Below are positions 10,701 to 21,640 of a DNA stretch of 64,000 bases, in pieces (the first letter of the stretch is position 1; each line of letters starts with the position of its first letter). The notes under the pieces are model-generated. The model was not told the origin of the DNA. It did no database searches and worked only from the letters and a program-made list of their open reading frames with translations. The position numbers were made by a program, and so were the translations under genes. This DNA comes from Telmatactis stephensoni (Eukaryota > Cnidaria > Anthozoa > Actiniaria > Isophelliidae). The DNA is taken from contig JALIZF010001487.1 of NCBI GenBank assembly GCA_029948255.1, positions 1-64,000 on the forward strand, read 5' to 3'.

Positions 10701-11814
10701 TTCACCAACAGTGGCAATATCATTTTTCGAGACCTTAGGTGGGATATATCGTGGGGTGTAACAAATAATCACTGTCAAAATCACAAATATATTGGATTTT
10801 CAGAGGAATAACGCCGATTAAATGTCTTGTTATTTTAAGATAAAAGCTTTTGATCCTTATTTTTAACTACCCACAAGAAATACTGATGCATAAAGACCTA
10901 CCTTTTTGGTACACTGTCCCAAAATTCATTGTTGATAGCTCCAGGGCCATTCAGAATTTCCACGAACACATGTCAACAAATCACTTCTTGTACGCTTCAG
11001 TCAACCAAGCCAAGTGAGAAATTTAGCAAAATTTAGCAGGAAAAAAGATACCTTTTTCATTCAGACAGCTTTAAAAAGACTCTATGAATGTTTTGGGTGG
11101 ATAATAGGTGTTCATGGAAGTACGAATAGCTTGAAATAATCCTTTCAAACTGCCTCATTTCACTAGTTTTTTGCCGCCATTACGAGTTTTGCTCGAAGGC
11201 GCGCTGAAGTTTGACGCATGCGCACATGTTATCACTTGCTGCTTGCCTTTATTAGATCTAATTGAGGCTTAACTTTATTGAATCATTATGTATAATTATA
11301 ATCTTCTTTCAATCTTTTGCAGGTTCAACACTCACAAGTGCTACAGAAAAGATCACAACAATCTTCATTGGGAGACCAGTGGTGAGAAGTTTAAACTGTA
11401 TCATTGCTGAAGATGTTTATGGATGGAAACAGTACTAGAAAGTTTCCTTCCAATACATGCGACATTACTTGAAATTGGAAATAGCAAAGGTAAATATTAA
11501 AATGCACACATTATTTTTCTAAGTTCTATTTTGACGTGAAAACAGTTCAGACAAATACTGACTTTTTTCTTCATATTAGCCAGCAAAAGTTTCTTTTCTG
11601 TTTAAATGATCACTTTTATTTTATTTTCTTACTGTCAGAATCACTGCAACACCTGCATGCCTGTTACCGCCATAAAGCAAGTATGGTTGCCATCTATGAT
11701 AACGAGATTGCCACCAACCAATTCCTTTCCCAGGCAAAGAATTTAAGTAAAGAAGGACAAGAAGAAGGAGGAGCAGAGGAAGAAGAAGGAATAGGAAGAG
11801 AAGAAGAAGTTTGA
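4720..11814 (+). CDS. Possible three-exon 3' part of an unrecognised gene, split by a transposon
   Basis: Three exon-like segments join in phase. 4720-4897 (TTTTTTAAG acceptor, AAG|GTACAT donor) encodes WTDNQVSAILRGVTSINTRN and onward. 11323-11381 (TTTTGCAG, GTGAGAAG) encodes FNTHKCYRKDHNNLHWETS. 11639-11814 (TTACTGTCAG) encodes ESLQHLHACYRHKASMVAIY and ends in a Glu-rich tail and TGA. Exon 1 ends in phase 2 and exon 2 in phase 1, and both joins keep the frame. AATAAA at 12109-12114 would close the transcript. Upstream exons are not identified and no family is recognised. The 6.4-kb intron holds the 5.5-9.5 kb transposon-like gene. The model could be chance; cDNA would settle it. Confidence 0.35.
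5274..5429. mobile_element. MITE with CAAGGGCAGATCCA-type ends
   Basis: CAAGGGCAGATCCA at the left faces TGGATCTGCCCC at the right, 155 bp apart, with no coding capacity. The ends resemble the GGGCGGATCCAGG ends of hAT-type MITEs, and a second member lies at 45,991-46,318. Confidence 0.5.
5544..9540 (+). pseudogene. Transposase-like gene with RING-H2 and papain-like peptidase-like C-terminus (broken)
   Basis: Exon 1 ends at 5921 (CAT|GTAAGT). Exon 2 is 5998-6280 and exon 3 runs from 6529 to 9540; phases match. ATG at 5544 or 5646: the second gives a short hydrophobic segment (VQVIVLVISVFLF), then CSIC...CNSC zinc ligands. Exon 2 carries a Pro/Thr linker. Exon 3 starts with a helical core containing LVLMIDDYTSIHTKRRP, possibly a DDE-type acidic pair. 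Later come RTMRQMNDVHLVDF and a long helical domain. A RING-H2 follows (Cys 8494, 8509; Cys-His-His-Cys 8551-8577; Cys 8596, 8605), then an Asp-rich linker and a domain with Cys at 9004 (GSNACT) and LFESHSHGNNGG at 9382 onward. Breaks: frame change at about 7475-7487 with a 4-nt excess over its relative, TAG 8383, TAA 8401. After the second stop the same frame stays open to 9540. Function inferred from motifs only. Confidence 0.65.
9541..11322. other. Non-coding, 3' flank of the transposon-like gene and intron remainder
   Basis: AT-rich, with scattered microsatellites (TATATATA at 9879 and 9911). A short GC-rich patch at 11,170-11,225 contains ATGCGCACATG and could be the edge of a CpG-rich promoter or an old repeat. 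No gene is supported. Confidence 0.4.
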
Positions 11815-13023
11815 CGCCTTTGTGCCTTTAATGCCTTTTACATTTTGCCTAATTCTAATATATTTTAGTACCAAATGTCTTTGGTAATTACCAAGTACAT
11901 TTGCAGCTGACTCAGTTGCTTATGACCAGATTTTACTTAGATAAAGAGAAAATGTATCATGTTGTAATTTTAAGGGAGTTCATCGATTTTTTTTACCAGT
12001 TTTTAGAGTACAGTAAAATTCTGATATTAGATATAAAATTGTTACCATGTGTGCTTTGTAAAATTCAGTGTAAATATTTAGAAATGTAATATTTTGTCAT
12101 TTCTTGTTAATAAAACACTGCTTGAATAGAAACCTTACCATTGTCTATTACTCTCCATATTGGTAGTATTTGTGTCAATTAACTATCATTTATACCAATC
12201 AGAATTTTTTTAGTAAAAAAATTAAATTTGTTATCGGAATTTTACCATTTATTTGGTAAAATATCACATTTTTAAATGAAATTATACCAAAAAACCTAGC
12301 GAGGCTTTCAGGAATAAAACTACCGAAATGTTACCTAAACGTAAGAGAGCAAGTGGATACAATTTTAGAAACGAAATTCTATAGCAACGCTGTTGGATTG
12401 TGAACTAACCAGTTTTCCAACCAAAATTCTGAAAATATACCATTGGGTAGAAACGTCACTGATTCGTAGTACATTCAGTTTATTCGTGACACTTGATACT
12501 CGGTAGTCATATTTTGTATCTATATACATGACGTACCATCCGATCTAGGCCTCGCATTCAAGCCCGAATTTTAAGATCTCGAACGTGGCCTATTGTATAC
12601 ATGCTAAACATCTCTCAAATTCGAGCAGCTCTAGACAAGTGACTATATGGGCAATATCTATAAACCAAAGCAAAGAAAGTAGGACACATTTCAAACCTAT
12701 CTTAACCAAGTCGATTTCGAATAAATCGCAAAATTCGCTCTGTAACCAGTTTATGGACAAAGATAGTCACGTGAACTTATAACCAGGGAAACTTAGCCTA
12801 AAACGAACTTTATCTCATTATAAATGCACTGATTTTCAGATAAAACTTTGATATCTTATTGCACTTAAAACCATCATTCAAATAATCAGAGGTTCCTGTG
12901 GTGTTTTTATCAGAAACGTCCTGGCTTCCACCTAAGCCGCACTTTCTTGGTCAGCAGAAATTATCATCAAAATAGACGACGACCATTTTTCCTTACAGAT
13001 AATGTAGTGAAGCTCAGTGTAGT
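11815..13023. other. 3' UTR-like sequence, then non-coding DNA
   Basis: AATAAA at 12,109 is the only clear signal. From about 12,300 to 13,020 there is nothing recognisable apart from short chance frames. Confidence 0.4.
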
Positions 13024-14897
13024 ATGTCGAAAAGTTGGGAAAAGATAGATATTAATTTCCAGTTGTGTATAATCTGTCAAGGAAACCAAGAAGAAGAGCT
13101 AGTTGAAAAACCCAATTCACATGAAAAACCTTTTTTGTGCTATCGAGGAAAGATGTAAATATGGAGATTTAAGGCTAAATGAGCAGTGGTCTGTTTTAAA
13201 GACTTTTTCCTTTCAAGAGCTCATTAAAAAGGTTACATGGCACAGAAAATGCTATCAAGATACAACACACTCGGGGATGTTAAAAAGAGCCAGGGAAAGA
13301 TACCAGAGAGAACTGGCCCAATGAATCAAGAAGAAAGCAAGCGACAATCTTCAGGTATTTTTAGAGCATGCGCGATTTTGAAAAATGCAAAGCACCTAAA
13401 GCACCTAAAGGCCAAACGTTTTCTTATTTTCAGATAAATAAAGTGTTATTGACATGTCCAAATACTTCTCCTTATGATCGAGATGTGTGTTTCTTTTGGG
13501 ACGGAAAAGCTCGATATCAACAGCCTCTTCATTTAATCAGTACGTCATCGCTGGGGAATCATTGCAGACTGCAGGTAAGAAGTTGGGAGATCCGAAACTT
13601 CTTGTAAAGCTGTCTACTGCAGTTGATAGCAACGATGCACATGCCATAGATCTGAAATATCATAAAACCGGCTGGGCGAAATATGTCACAGGTGTCCTAA
13701 GAAAACCTCCAGTCAAACCATCAACCAACAGTGAAAATGCAAGTTTGATAGCAACGAAGAAAGAGTTCATAGCGATGACAGAGCTTGCTCTAAGAAGTGG
13801 CCAAATCATGAATATGGTGGAGCTACAGGATGCATTTGAGAAAATTTCTTCTCAAAATAATGTGCGAACACACTTATTCAATAGAAAATCAATCAAAGAA
13901 CTAATCCAAAGAGAGATCGATGGTGTGGAGTTTCACAAGCCAAAGAGGGTAAATGAATCAGAACGAGCGAGTGTAAAGGAAATTAGAGATGATGCTATCA
14001 ACTTGTCTGAATCTATAAATGAAATCCCCGAAAGCAATATGAAAACCCTATTTGATACAGCTAAAATATTGCGAAAGGCAATCAACAAGAGCAAAACATG
14101 TGTGTTCACAGGTTCTCTTGATACCTTAACTGATGAACAATGTCCTGAGGAACTTTATAGTTTTTTTTCAGATGAACTATTCAAGGCCTTAACACTACAG
14201 TACCTGATACTGATGATGAAAAGTGCTTTGAAGTGCATAAAAGAGCAATCCTTTTGGCTCAAAGTCTGTCATCTATGCGCTTGACCAAGCGCCAAGTAAA
14301 GAACAAGAAGTCTCAAGTGATTAATCAAACCCGCGAAATGCCACAACAGCTTACAGTCGGTCTTGCTACTCAACAATCCCTTGAATTGGTCCATGAGTAC
14401 TGTGAAAATGACAACGTACGAACCATGAGACAAATGGATGATGTTTATTTGCTTGTCTTTTTGGAACTTTCATTGAAAAGCAGAGAGGACTTTGCTGTAG
14501 CATTTTATGTATTTTTTTTCCACCAAACTGAGAGATTACCTTAAGAAATACATCATTTTCCAACGAGGAAATTGGCCTGCCCAGTTTTACAGCAGACAGA
14601 TAGTTTATGAAACATTATGCAAGTACTACCGTCAAAACCATGCTGATTCAACACAAACATCTTACCTGAACCCTCCATCTACAGATCATCCATATGCACC
14701 ACCTCTACCATATTTATCACAGCCAACCAGTAATCATGATCATACATATATATCTGCACAAATGACGTCAACCAGCCTGCAATTTATCCGTCATCCCGTG
14801 TATTGGCCCTCTACATGTTTCACTAAATGCCAGGGAGGGTGTCTTCAAGCAGTTTTATAACTTCCTTCAAAACATCTACCAACAACTTTTTCCATAA
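13024..14897 (+). pseudogene. Decayed transposon-type gene, mosaic relative of the 5.5-9.5 kb gene
   Basis: The reading frame changes repeatedly, but the order of motifs is that of one protein. It starts with ATG 13,024 and a CIICQG knuckle, then FQELIKKVTWHRKCYQ. Near 13,480 comes a Cys/Trp segment with DGKARYQQPLHL, then KLSTAVDSNDAHAIDLKYHK near 13,600, a long helical region to 14,200, and HKRAILLAQSLSSMRLTKRQ at 14,236. It then jumps by deletion to VRTMRQMDDVYLLVFLELSL (14,420), NWPAQFYSRQIVYETL (14,562) and VFKQFYNFLQNIYQQLFP, ending near 14,897. The last four segments align with 7300-7745 of the other gene; the N-terminal half does not and belongs to another family. Relevant frameshifts lie near 13,100, 13,490, 14,230-14,285, 14,540 and 14,830. 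Not functional. Confidence 0.7.
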
Positions 14898-14899
14898 TG

Positions 14900-15062
14900 C
14901 CAACAAGTCCTCCTGTCACCTTCATTGAGCGGTTTATATGCTCAAGTCCAGTATCAGCTCCTACTGCACAGAATGGAACATTGACATTTTCTTTTACCAC
15001 CCAGTTGCTATTGACAAATTCTTGATACACCTCAGGATCTGACTTTTCAAGGGAATTTATTT
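14900..15062 (-). pseudogene. Leftward fragment of a related repetitive gene
   Basis: The - strand reads VYQEFVNSNWVVKENVNVPF, then CAVGADTGLEHINRSMK and GGLVGI, in one frame of about 55 codons. This resembles a conserved stretch of the same broad group of invertebrate repetitive proteins. It abuts the end of the rightward copy head to head, so two old insertions were joined here. No start, stop or splice sites support it as a gene. Confidence 0.5.
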
Positions 15063-15531
15063 GAAACTGTAAATTCTTTGTACAATTTTTCTTTTAGCAG
15101 GCGAAGCTCTGATTTCAAGTCACACCCTAAAAGTGCAACATGCTGAGCATTAGATACAAATCACGGACACTAATCACAAGAATAACATAACATACTTTGT
15201 GAAAGCTCGTGCATATGTGTGGTCATTTCTTCGAAAAGCCCCGGGGGAAGATGGTTTCTCTTCCTGGACCTTGAAGGACATCTCCGAAACACGTATTCTC
15301 AGTACGCCAAGACTGGTCTGCGATTAAATTCTGCGGCTCTGTTTGTATCATCGTTGATGCAGTACTAACTTTTTTTCGTTATATTTTTTATTTTTTCCGC
15401 GTATTTCTTTGGTCTTCCTGTTGTGCGGCCGCCATGCTTATTGCCAAGCTAAACATTGTATAGAAACGCCTTAGTATAAAACAAATAAACGAATAAAACA
15501 CCTCTTACTACTAGGAATAGTATTAACTTAC
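15063..15531. other. Non-coding; expected intron side of the leftward exon
   Basis: Nothing recognisable. If the leftward exon at 15,780-15,532 was once spliced, its downstream partner should be here or beyond, but no exon matching the 5998-6280 segment is seen. Confidence 0.4.
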
Positions 15532-15780
15532 ATGGTATGACGTTTTCCCGTATTTTAAGAATTCCATTAGTGCTTTTCTGCAGGTTGGACAGATATTGTG
15601 ACAATTTATTTCAGCAGGGTCAATGTTGAAACATTGCATGTAATACTGTACAAGTTGAGAATCAGCCTGTGCTTTTGCGGTGTAACGTTTGCACACAGCA
15701 CATTTATATTTTCCAAAGGCACTTTGGTTCAGCAATTTAATAACGACGTAAAATACGAAAATAATAAACTTCGTCTTCAT
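15532..15780 (-). pseudogene. Orphan first exon paralogous to exon 1 of the 5.5-9.5 kb gene
   Basis: An 83-codon exon starts at ATG 15,780 with a hydrophobic segment (FIIFVFYVVIKLL). It has CAVC and CPTC zinc knuckles and ends YGKTSYH|GTAAGT. The rightward gene ends its exon 1 with the same design: hydrophobic start, CSIC, CNSC, TGKKSLH|GTAAGT. Length, cysteine spacing and donor phase agree although the sequences are diverged. The rest of the gene is absent downstream. The hydrophobic start resembles a signal peptide or membrane anchor, which is unexpected for a nuclear transposase. It is either a truncated copy or a small separate gene. Confidence 0.55.
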
Positions 15781-16899
15781 TTTGAAGATTGCATTACTTC
15801 ACGTGTCACGAAAGGTTTGCATGACATCTAAATAATTTGTGATCACCAAATTATATCCAGCGGATGCGTGCATGCGCAGACAAAGTCCCTGTTGTTGTTC
15901 TAACCGGTTAATCTTTGTGAAGAGATTTCAATGCTTGTTTGGACTATTTGCGATGAATATTCAATAGATCAATCGACTATGCATAATTAGCAACTGCATT
16001 CCAACGTGCATTTGATTGCAACCTTTCCCAGTGTACTTAGACTCAGTAGCGATTCAGCTGTACGTTCTAGAATTCGACAAACAAAAGCTAAGCACACAGT
16101 CGGTTTAGATTCAATTGAAAATTCTTTGAGATTTTTATAATTTCAAAACCAAGTTTATAGTTGCTAATTGTTTATAAGTGCTTTGATTCGCGATACACCA
16201 GTGTTTATGGTAATATCGAAATTTGCCATTTACGTCTTTATACACGAGTTAAAGACATCTAAACTACCACAGATAAATGCCTACGGTAAAATAGGATTAT
16301 TTACTTCTATTTATGTTGCTCACTTTTAGCGCTCGTACCCTAATCAAGGTTTTCAAAGTTAAACCCCGAGGGGGAGAGGAGAGCAGGAAAAAGGGTGAGA
16401 TTTGATCAAGAGATCAAACTGATCAAATATGCTTAACATTTCTTAATATTTATGGGACCTGGGACCTGGGACCCAGAAAATTATCAAATGCCTGACTGGG
16501 AGGACTGCAAACGTTTTCAAACCCCCATATCTTAGTTGCACTCTCCCCTCCCTCCTTCGGGATTTACTTTTGTGCAAAAGTTTTTCCTTTTGCAATTGGC
16601 TTGTGTGCTAGTTGTATCCGTGAGTTGCCTCATGGAGACCTTTGATTTTATATTTTCTTTTGAAGATCCTCGATCTCTTTCGAGGGCCTCGAAGAGTTAT
16701 GGTCCACCCCCATTTTCCAACCCTCCTTTCCCGACTCTTAATTTCAGAAACGTCCAATAAGATGAAGATTGATGTGTTTTCGTTGAGTGTATGTCACAGG
16801 AATGATTTTGATGAAGTCCCCCTACAAATTTGCATACTCAATTTTATATATTGTCTTCCATTTCATGATCTTTCATACTGAAATCGACCCACAATTTTT
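15781..16899. other. Non-coding stretch
   Basis: No coding signal. GATGCGTGCATGCGCAGAC at 15,864 may be promoter-proximal for the leftward exon. ATTTATGGGACCTGGGACCT at 16,448 is a short GGGACCT duplication. Confidence 0.4.
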
Positions 16900-17340
16900 A
16901 ACTCGTGGATTATTGTTGACTATTGCAACAGTTTACTATTTGGTCTTCCTGACTGTCAACTTTCTAAGCTGCAACGTGTTTTGAATACAGCTGCTAGATT
17001 GCCCCAAGGACCTGTCATATTACACCACTATTACGTGAACTTCATTGGCTTCCCATAAGATATCGCATCAACTTCAAGACTCTTATAATAACGTTTAAAG
17101 CTATCCATGGTCTTGCTCCTGCGTATATAAAGGATCTCCTGGAAATCAAGACATCAAACTACCGCTTGCGGTCAAGTAGCGCCCTGATGCTGAGAGTACC
17201 TGCTATCAAGTCCAAAGCCACACTGGGTGATTGCTCATTTTTTATGGCTGCCCCAAAACTGTGGAACGCTCTCCCGAATAACATTCGCCAAAAAAGAAAC
17301 TCTAGAATCATTTAAAAAAATTCTTAAGACACATTTCCTT
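16900..17340 (+). pseudogene. 3' end of a CR1/L2-like non-LTR retrotransposon (reverse transcriptase C-terminus)
   Basis: Across several shifted frames the sequence spells the familiar C-terminal part of a LINE reverse transcriptase. Pieces, in order: VYYLVFLTVNFLSC and LSKLQRVLNTAARLPQGPV, then LHWLP-like and IHGLAPAYIKDLLEI-like segments, then AAPKLWNALPNNIRQ before the coding sequence ends near 17,340. At least three frame changes and internal stops show it is dead. It is a typical 5'-truncated LINE insertion. No target duplication or tail was identified. Confidence 0.75.
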
Positions 17341-17355
17341 AAATTAGCTTATAAT

Positions 17356-18280
17356 TACTCGTGCCCAGGCCTTTAGGCCGGGAACGAGTTATAAACTGCA
17401 AATGTTTTTTCTGTTTCCGTCCTCAGCTACTTCTGATTGGTTCGTCCTGAGGCACTTCTGATTGGTTAAAAACATAAAAAAACAATGCCCATCATTCATC
17501 ACCTTTAAGCGCGTGCAACTCTTCGGAGTGAACGCCAGTCAGGAACTTTAGGAATGCAAGATGGCCAACTACAAAGAAAATAGCTTTCAGCGACAGGCTT
17601 TTTCTGCAGTAGAACAATGTAATTTGAAGCTTTTAACTCGAGATATACCTATATACTTATAAGAGCTTCAGAATGGGCTGTTATTGTGAGCTTCATCTCT
17701 AATACTTTGACCAAATATCGAACTCTCAATGGAGTACTTGAAAGGAAGCGGCTCGCGACGCGATCTGAAGAAGTGATTCCTTTTAGCTGTAAATCTACGA
17801 ATTTCTCACCCTACATATTGCTAAACGAATGCATATAGAGGCAAGTCAATTATATTTCTCATTCAAGCATTCAAGAGATCTTGAGAGGTTTATATATTTT
17901 CATGGAACCAAGGCTGTATTTGATCTGATGCGTTTGGTCACGTAATGGATAAAACATCTGAAACATGAACGAAAAAGTACAATTTGTTATTGTGTCAAAA
18001 ACGTCGTTTTAGAAGTCTTTACAGCAAACAATTGAGATATATAGTGAAATAAAAAGTTGAATAAACTGGTATATTTTTGTTGGTGATATAGAAGGACAAA
18101 GGCAAACACTAATAGCTGCTGACAGACAAATTGACTAATCAGATATTCTTTAAAAAGGTTAAAAAGGTCTTTATTATGTTACGGTTAAGTGAAGAATGCG
18201 TGAAATGGCTCGGGGAAGAGTACGAACGGGGGCGGTCATTGAAGCCTCTCCTAAAAGGGGGCTCCCAGGGCACGAGTGAA
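17356..18280. mobile_element. Candidate non-autonomous element with ACTCGTGCCC ends
   Basis: ACTCGTGCCCAGGCC at 17,357 forms a local hairpin with GGCCGGGAACGAGT. The reverse complement of ACTCGTGCCC appears at 18,268-18,277 (GGGCACGAGT). A second copy of the left end, with the same hairpin and ATAAACTGCAAATG downstream, is at 20,305. The interior has no coding capacity. I cannot see a target duplication, so the right border is tentative. Confidence 0.4.
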
Positions 18281-18489
18281 CGCACGTGTGCGTCTAGTTA
18301 AGGATATAAATTATAGATCTCGATCATTAGGTAATATATTTTTCATTATTCTTAAATATCATTATTTTATTATTTTTAATTAGGAATTATTATTTTTAAA
18401 GGTTTTATAGTTATTAAATTATTATTAAATTATATTTTCTTTGAGCAATCAAAGATTAATATATATTTTTACATTTATATATATATATG

Positions 18490-18545
18490 TTATCGTCATT
18501 TAGATTTATTAATATGTTATCGTCATATAGATTTATTAATTTATA
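18490..18545. repeat. Two-copy tandem repeat in AT-rich DNA
   Basis: A unit of about 28 bp containing ATGTTATCGTCAT and TAGATTTATTAAT occurs twice in tandem. The surrounding 250 bp is nearly pure AT. Confidence 0.7.
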
Positions 18546-18986
18546 AATTGATCGTTAGTTATGCGCATGAGATAATTTTTATTAATCAGGCGCTATATAA
18601 ATTATTAAATTATTATTATTACAAATTCACGAGTTATTGTGAGGGGGCAGGATATGAAAATGTGTCACTCCCTCCCTCCCTCCTTCCCCCCCCCCATACA
18701 CCTATACACCCTATACCTTCAAGTGCAAGAAACCTGAACACAACACAAGAAGCGACCTGAAGGCTAAAAATGACCTAGCCGTCATGCAATTTTTTGCCGC
18801 GAAGTAAACTGTGTTGCAGAAATGTTTTTTGTCTATGGACAAGTGTCCATTGCGTTACACTGCATTATGACGTGACGTGACGATTTTATCAGGCACGCCA
18901 CTCGATTGCCAGAGCAGAATGTATGCCTATTTTGTAGTGAATGCGGTTTAATTTTGACACTAATGGTGGACAGGGATGTTTGAAAA

Positions 18987-19150
18987 ATGGCAACGGTAAT
19001 GCAGAACACTGATATAGTTTGCAAATTGTCTGGTGGTGACATGGTGGCAATTGGATCAAAATATCATCCCAAATGCATTCTTGTCTATCGAAGAAAGTAC
19101 ACTAGTGTTGTAAGCAGCACTAGAGAAGAAGAGTCACCCTCTAGGTTTGA
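18987..19150 (+). pseudogene. Fragment of the KLS-GD-VAI-KYH transposon-type protein family
   Basis: The frame contains DIVCKLSGGDMVAIGSKYHP and KCILVYRRKYTS. The same pattern (KLS..., then a loop, then KYH) occurs at 13,600 in the decayed rightward gene, so this is a remnant of the same N-terminal domain. The matching part is about 50 codons. Flanks are non-coding. Confidence 0.55.
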
Positions 19151-19187
19151 TGGTATTCCGGAGGCACTGGCTTTTCTTTTTTTTTGA

Positions 19188-20519
19188 CTTGTTTCGTTTA
19201 TGGAGGGATTAGCCGAGGCGGGATCATACCTATTTAATCCAGCTGCTAAGGGCAAAAACGGTGTGATCGTGACAAATCGTGTACAAGCACCAAACGTGGT
19301 ATAGATGTTCCTTTAGGTATATGAAAGAATTTCAAAAGGAGTGTCATGAAATTCGAGTATCAGAAAGTTTTTTTTTTAATACGGTAATTTGTCGCGTTAT
19401 TCTTGTGATTATGCAAATTAGAAAACTTTGAACAACGAAGATTTAGAATTTTCTTTCCTTTTTTGTGGATATTTCATAGTGGATAATGAGATAAATATCT
19501 ATTAAACAAAATAAGCATATACAAATGTAAAATAAGGTAATGGGCTCGCGCGAGTTTTTATCGACGAATTTTTCTATAAATCATTATGTGGATTGTTTTT
19601 GAGTTGGGAACATCAAATCAATAAAGAAAATGGGGGATCACGGTGCTAGTTTTGGTGCTATGATAGCTCGAAAAGAGCGACCTCTAGTGTACGGTAAGTC
19701 TTTGAAAATTTGCAAACTAAAGGCTTTCAGACATGCTCAAGTAGACAAAGTATCATGAAAAATAATATACCTTCACTTATTTGTAGGTAAAGCTACGTAT
19801 TCGCCTTTGAAAGATGAAAATCAGGTGTACTTACGCGCGAATCGGACATTCATTTTGATGATTTTTCGTGATTTTCTCAAAAACCTATCGAGGAATTTTT
19901 TTCCTTTTTTGATATGTTTTAGTTTTGCTAAAAATAGGTCGAAAAAGCAAAAAATTAGGATAGGTTGTGGTGCTAGATTTTAAGCTATACGGCTTTGAAT
20001 ACTGTTACATGGCGTCCGCCATATTGAAATATTTTAGAACACAGGAAGCCCAATCAAATTCGATATCAGCACGTGCGCGTGCAAAACATGCGCAAACGCT
20101 ATGCGCACAAATGCGTGAGCGCATTACCTTAAATGCCCTCAAGTTTCCAGCTTTCAGAGTTAACTACTTGTCACGGAGGGCAGTGACTCAAAACATTTGC
20201 ATAATTTCAGTATGAAAGTGTCATGCTAAACTTCGTTACCACTTCATTAGCCAACTTTAATGGTTAATTAAAGTGCCTATAATCCCTAGCGAAAATGAAT
20301 ATTTACTCGTGCCCAGGCCATAGGCCGGAAACGAGTTATAAACTGCAAATGTTTTTTTCTGTGTTCGTCTCGAGAAAAGGCCATTCTTGCGCAATCAGTC
20401 ATGTGATGCACAATTCACTATGTGGCAGATAAAATGCCTATACGATGAAGTCTTGCTAGTGGCAGTTCAGCTCACAACTCACAATGTAGTCAATAAAAAC
20501 CCCTAATTTAGTGTGTAAG
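19188..20519. other. Non-coding; includes second copy of the ACTCGTGCCC hairpin repeat
   Basis: Mostly unremarkable AT-rich sequence. At 20,305-20,352 the hairpin end seen at 17,357 recurs (ACTCGTGCCCAGGCC and GGAAACGAGTTATAAACTGC). Confidence 0.5.
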
Positions 20520-21000
20520 CAGTTCAGAAAGCAACTCTGCTCCATCCGCAGATCTCCGTCGTGGCCAGCACCATGCACCATCCCACACTGATGATGATAA
20601 GTTCAGCCAATCTGAGTCTAACTTTGAGAGAAATTCCTACACTTCGCACAAAGCCAGGGATCGCCACATAAAATCAAAGAAAAGCAAAAGAAAAGTGTCA
20701 TCCAGCTCAGATTCAGGTGACGGTTCAGAGGGGAACAGCAGTAAGTGCAATTAATATTCACGCCATGTAAGTCGTAGGAGCCATAAAAAGTAAAAGAATC
20801 GTAAACAATCACTCAGCTCAGATTCGAGTGATAACTCCAACAAAAGACGCATGATTCACACAGAAAGAGGCGCACTAAGCATGCAAAAGAAACTTTGCGT
20901 TCCTCCAGAGAAGTTTCTCGTGGTGAAAGGCCATCTCGAATAGACCGTCATGGCAACGTTCAAGGAACAAGTAATGTAGAAGAAAACAATAAGGAAGGTG
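20520..21000 (+). pseudogene. Decayed Ser/Arg/Lys-rich coding remnant
   Basis: One frame from about 20,522 reads SESNSAPSADLRRGQHHAPS and continues through DRHIKSKKSKRKVSSSSDSG before TAA near 20,753. A similar Ser-rich, basic stretch in another frame follows to about 20,940. The composition is that of an RS-like nuclear protein or a transposon nucleic-acid-binding tail. Several stops are present, and AAGG|TGAGTT near 20,998 may be an old donor. No family can be named. Confidence 0.3.
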
Positions 21001-21483
21001 AGTTGTATTGGGAATTAAAATGCTTTGGATGAAAATAATTACTCACTGAGGGACTCCATATTGGGATACATTTAAGCATTTATGTTATGTTCAGTCAGTG
21101 TATCCGTAGTATTTGAATCAATAACTAATGTTTACTTAGTGATCACGGCATTTCCGCTATAAATCGAGACTTGAACTCATGCTTGGAGTAGCCAGACCAC
21201 AAGATGAAAGTTCTTTAGTTTTCATAGTTTTCCCTGTATTTGTTTGTTATCTATATCTTTTTTTTGCATTGTTCCGCTCCTCACCAACTTGTAATCATCT
21301 CCTTTCAATTATTGTAGTTTCCACCACGTTCATCAATAAAATTGTAACTGAGTATCTCGAGTCTATTATTTGATTGTGGTTGACACTAGTGTTTTTCCAT
21401 TTGACTCACTACATCGTTTGGGGAACACAACAATTTACAAACCCATGGGCTAGACATTTTTGTTTTGACTTTACTGTAGTTGC

Positions 21484-21640
21484 AGATGCCAAGAAGACGT
21501 TTAAGAATCTCAGAGCTAGATATACTAAAGACTAGGATAGAATAGTCGGTAAACAAACATCTGGAGCTGGTTTAGATGAAGTACAAGAAGTGAAGCTTCT
21601 GAATTATACTCATACTTAGGATGGTTGGATGCCCATATTG
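21484..21640 (+). pseudogene. Possible MADF-like domain remnant
   Basis: AKKTFKNLRARYTKD, a stop, then DRIVGKQTSGAGLDEVQEVK resembles the middle of a MADF (Adf1-type) DNA-binding domain, with a Trp-bearing piece later. It is short and interrupted, so the assignment is weak. Confidence 0.2.
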
